Of a stretch of 64,000 nucleotides of DNA, positions 62,703 through 64,000 are shown one piece after another. The first letter of the stretch is position 1. Each line of letters opens with the position of its first letter. Under the pieces are notes generated by a model. It saw nothing but the letters and a program-made list of their open reading frames with translations. It was not told the DNA's origin and searched no databases. Source of the DNA: Dasyornis broadbenti (lineage: Eukaryota > Chordata > Aves > Passeriformes > Dasyornithidae); contig VZRN01000631.1 of the NCBI GenBank assembly GCA_013397935.1, positions 1,724,448-1,788,447 of the forward strand. Direction: 5' to 3'. The position numbers were made by a program, and so were the translations under genes.

Positions 62703-64000
62703 CTAAAGGGAAGAAAAGAAAGAAAGATAGAAATGAGTCCTACTAATGCTCCAGAGTGAAAGCAGCAGTAATGGAATATCTAACACCCTTAAGGTAGATA
62801 TAACTTCCTTATCCAATTGCTGTGAATTTTTCAGTGAGACCTAGATATATCATGCAATTATTTCAGTTCCTCTGATGGAGTTTATCAAAAGGATCATACA
62901 TGAAGTAAGACCATCAGTTGATTGAATAACAGTGAAACAACCATAACCTGAATTTGCCTCTTTCAGGCAATACTTTCATTCAGAATTTAAATATTTTCCC
63001 CCTCATGTTACTTTATACTCATGCCTGGCATTTTTCTTGCACTACAGCAGTTTTCTGACATCCTCTAGAAGTAAACTGAACCTCAGCCAACTCTGCCTAT
63101 AACCAATTCTCCCAAAGTGCAACCAAAGGATTAAATAATTCCTGCATATCAGTGATGGGAGTTTTAGGACTGAAGATAGGTTATATGGCTCAGAAACATC
63201 CAATACTCCAATCATCTCAAAATGCAGCTCAGTACAACAGTCACTCTCTAATTTTAGACAACTGAGTATTTTTGTTACATGTGCCTGTTTAAAATGCGTA
63301 ACATCTGAGCAGAGGCATCTTTCAAAGTTTCCTTTTTTTGTCTCTCTGTTGGGAAGTCTCGATTAAAGGACAGGTTCACATGGCTTAATATAACTTCCTC
63401 AGCTCCTGTTAATTAGGATCTGCATATCATGGAAGAGACAGGGATAGTATAAGCCGTTACGTTACCATGGAGCTACTTTTCATGACAAAATAGAGCTGGG
63501 TATAGAAGAAAAAAAGAAAAAAAAGCAAGCTCATTTTTCTCTTGCAAACCAGGAGTTCAACCCTGGCTGTGCCCAGCTGGTCAGCAGTCACCAACTCCCG
63601 GGGTCAGCGTGGCCAAACCAGAGCTGAGATAAAGCTTGGGTGGCCAAATTACATTTCAATCAGAAAATGTAATTTCCCCGGGATCAGCATCCTGGCTGCT
63701 CCTGGAAGCAGATAGGGGGTGAACCAGTCATTAGCTCAGTCACTGACAAAAAATACTGCTTTAAATTATTCCCCAAAGCAAGAGCTGCGTGCAGTTTAAA
63801 TCCTGACAGCATTTCATTAATGCTGTCTTTTGCATGCAGCCAATTCTGCACAAAAGCTAAAAGGCACTTGTAGCTGAGGATGGAAAATAAAGATGAAGAG
63901 AAGCCAGGCAGCAGAAAGAAGAACCCACACAGGAGAAGGTGATGGAGGAACAGCCCAGGCTGGGACATTGTGTTGGGTATTTTCAACCCTCAGCTACCAA
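62703..64000 (-). other. PLCB1 intron, continues beyond the window
   Basis: No further exon was found up to the window end. The next exon 5' should encode the segment ending in HVDS of the X box. Confidence 0.8.

Overview
The window is vertebrate nuclear DNA, most likely from a bird. The evidence is widely spaced short exons with GT/AG splice sites, AT-rich introns, and several CR1-type LINE ends of the avian/reptilian kind (for example 1121-1560, 22487-22652 and 43986-44040). I recognise no bacterial, organellar or viral genes. Species cannot be read from the sequence, and a crocodilian or turtle source is not strictly excluded.

One protein-coding gene is recognisable: PLCB1, phospholipase C beta-1 (phosphoinositide-specific), on the minus strand. 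Nineteen consecutive exons lie between 62702 and 29795. I joined them by hand. Every junction keeps the reading frame, and together they give 725 uninterrupted codons. They encode, in order: the end of the catalytic X box (62618-62702, 61955-62132), the acidic X-Y linker (end of 61955-62132, 56166-56236), the Y box (55469-55565, 51799-51883, 50592-50716, 50172-50326), the C2 domain (48277-48441, 47050-47149, 45130-45234), the Galpha-q-binding helix-turn-helix (44519-44628), a flexible linker (40105-40237, 39166-39219), and the long lysine-rich coiled-coil C-terminal domain (38423-38642 down to 29795-29881). The PH domain, EF hands and first part of the X box must lie beyond 64000.

From 29794 down to 1 is downstream sequence on the gene strand, probably the long last intron or introns. 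Mammalian PLCB1 has two alternative C-termini, 1a and 1b. I could not find the 1a tail, which probably lies beyond position 1. In the right order, strand and phase I found a short, diverged candidate for the 1b terminal exon (22915-22953). It carries a conserved Cys-His-Glu-Asp-Pro-Ser core, then an early stop, with a polyadenylation hexamer about 165 bases further on. CR1 elements lie on both sides of it. This is the most interesting point in the window, but it is tentative.

The rest is intronic: CR1 fragments, A/T-rich tracts, simple repeats, one strong hairpin (29226-29251) and a few unexplained long open frames. The encoded enzyme hydrolyses PIP2 to IP3 and diacylglycerol downstream of Gq-coupled receptors and also speeds GTP hydrolysis by Galpha-q. 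The exons here carry the Y half of the catalytic barrel, the C2 domain and the complete Gq/membrane-binding C-terminal module.
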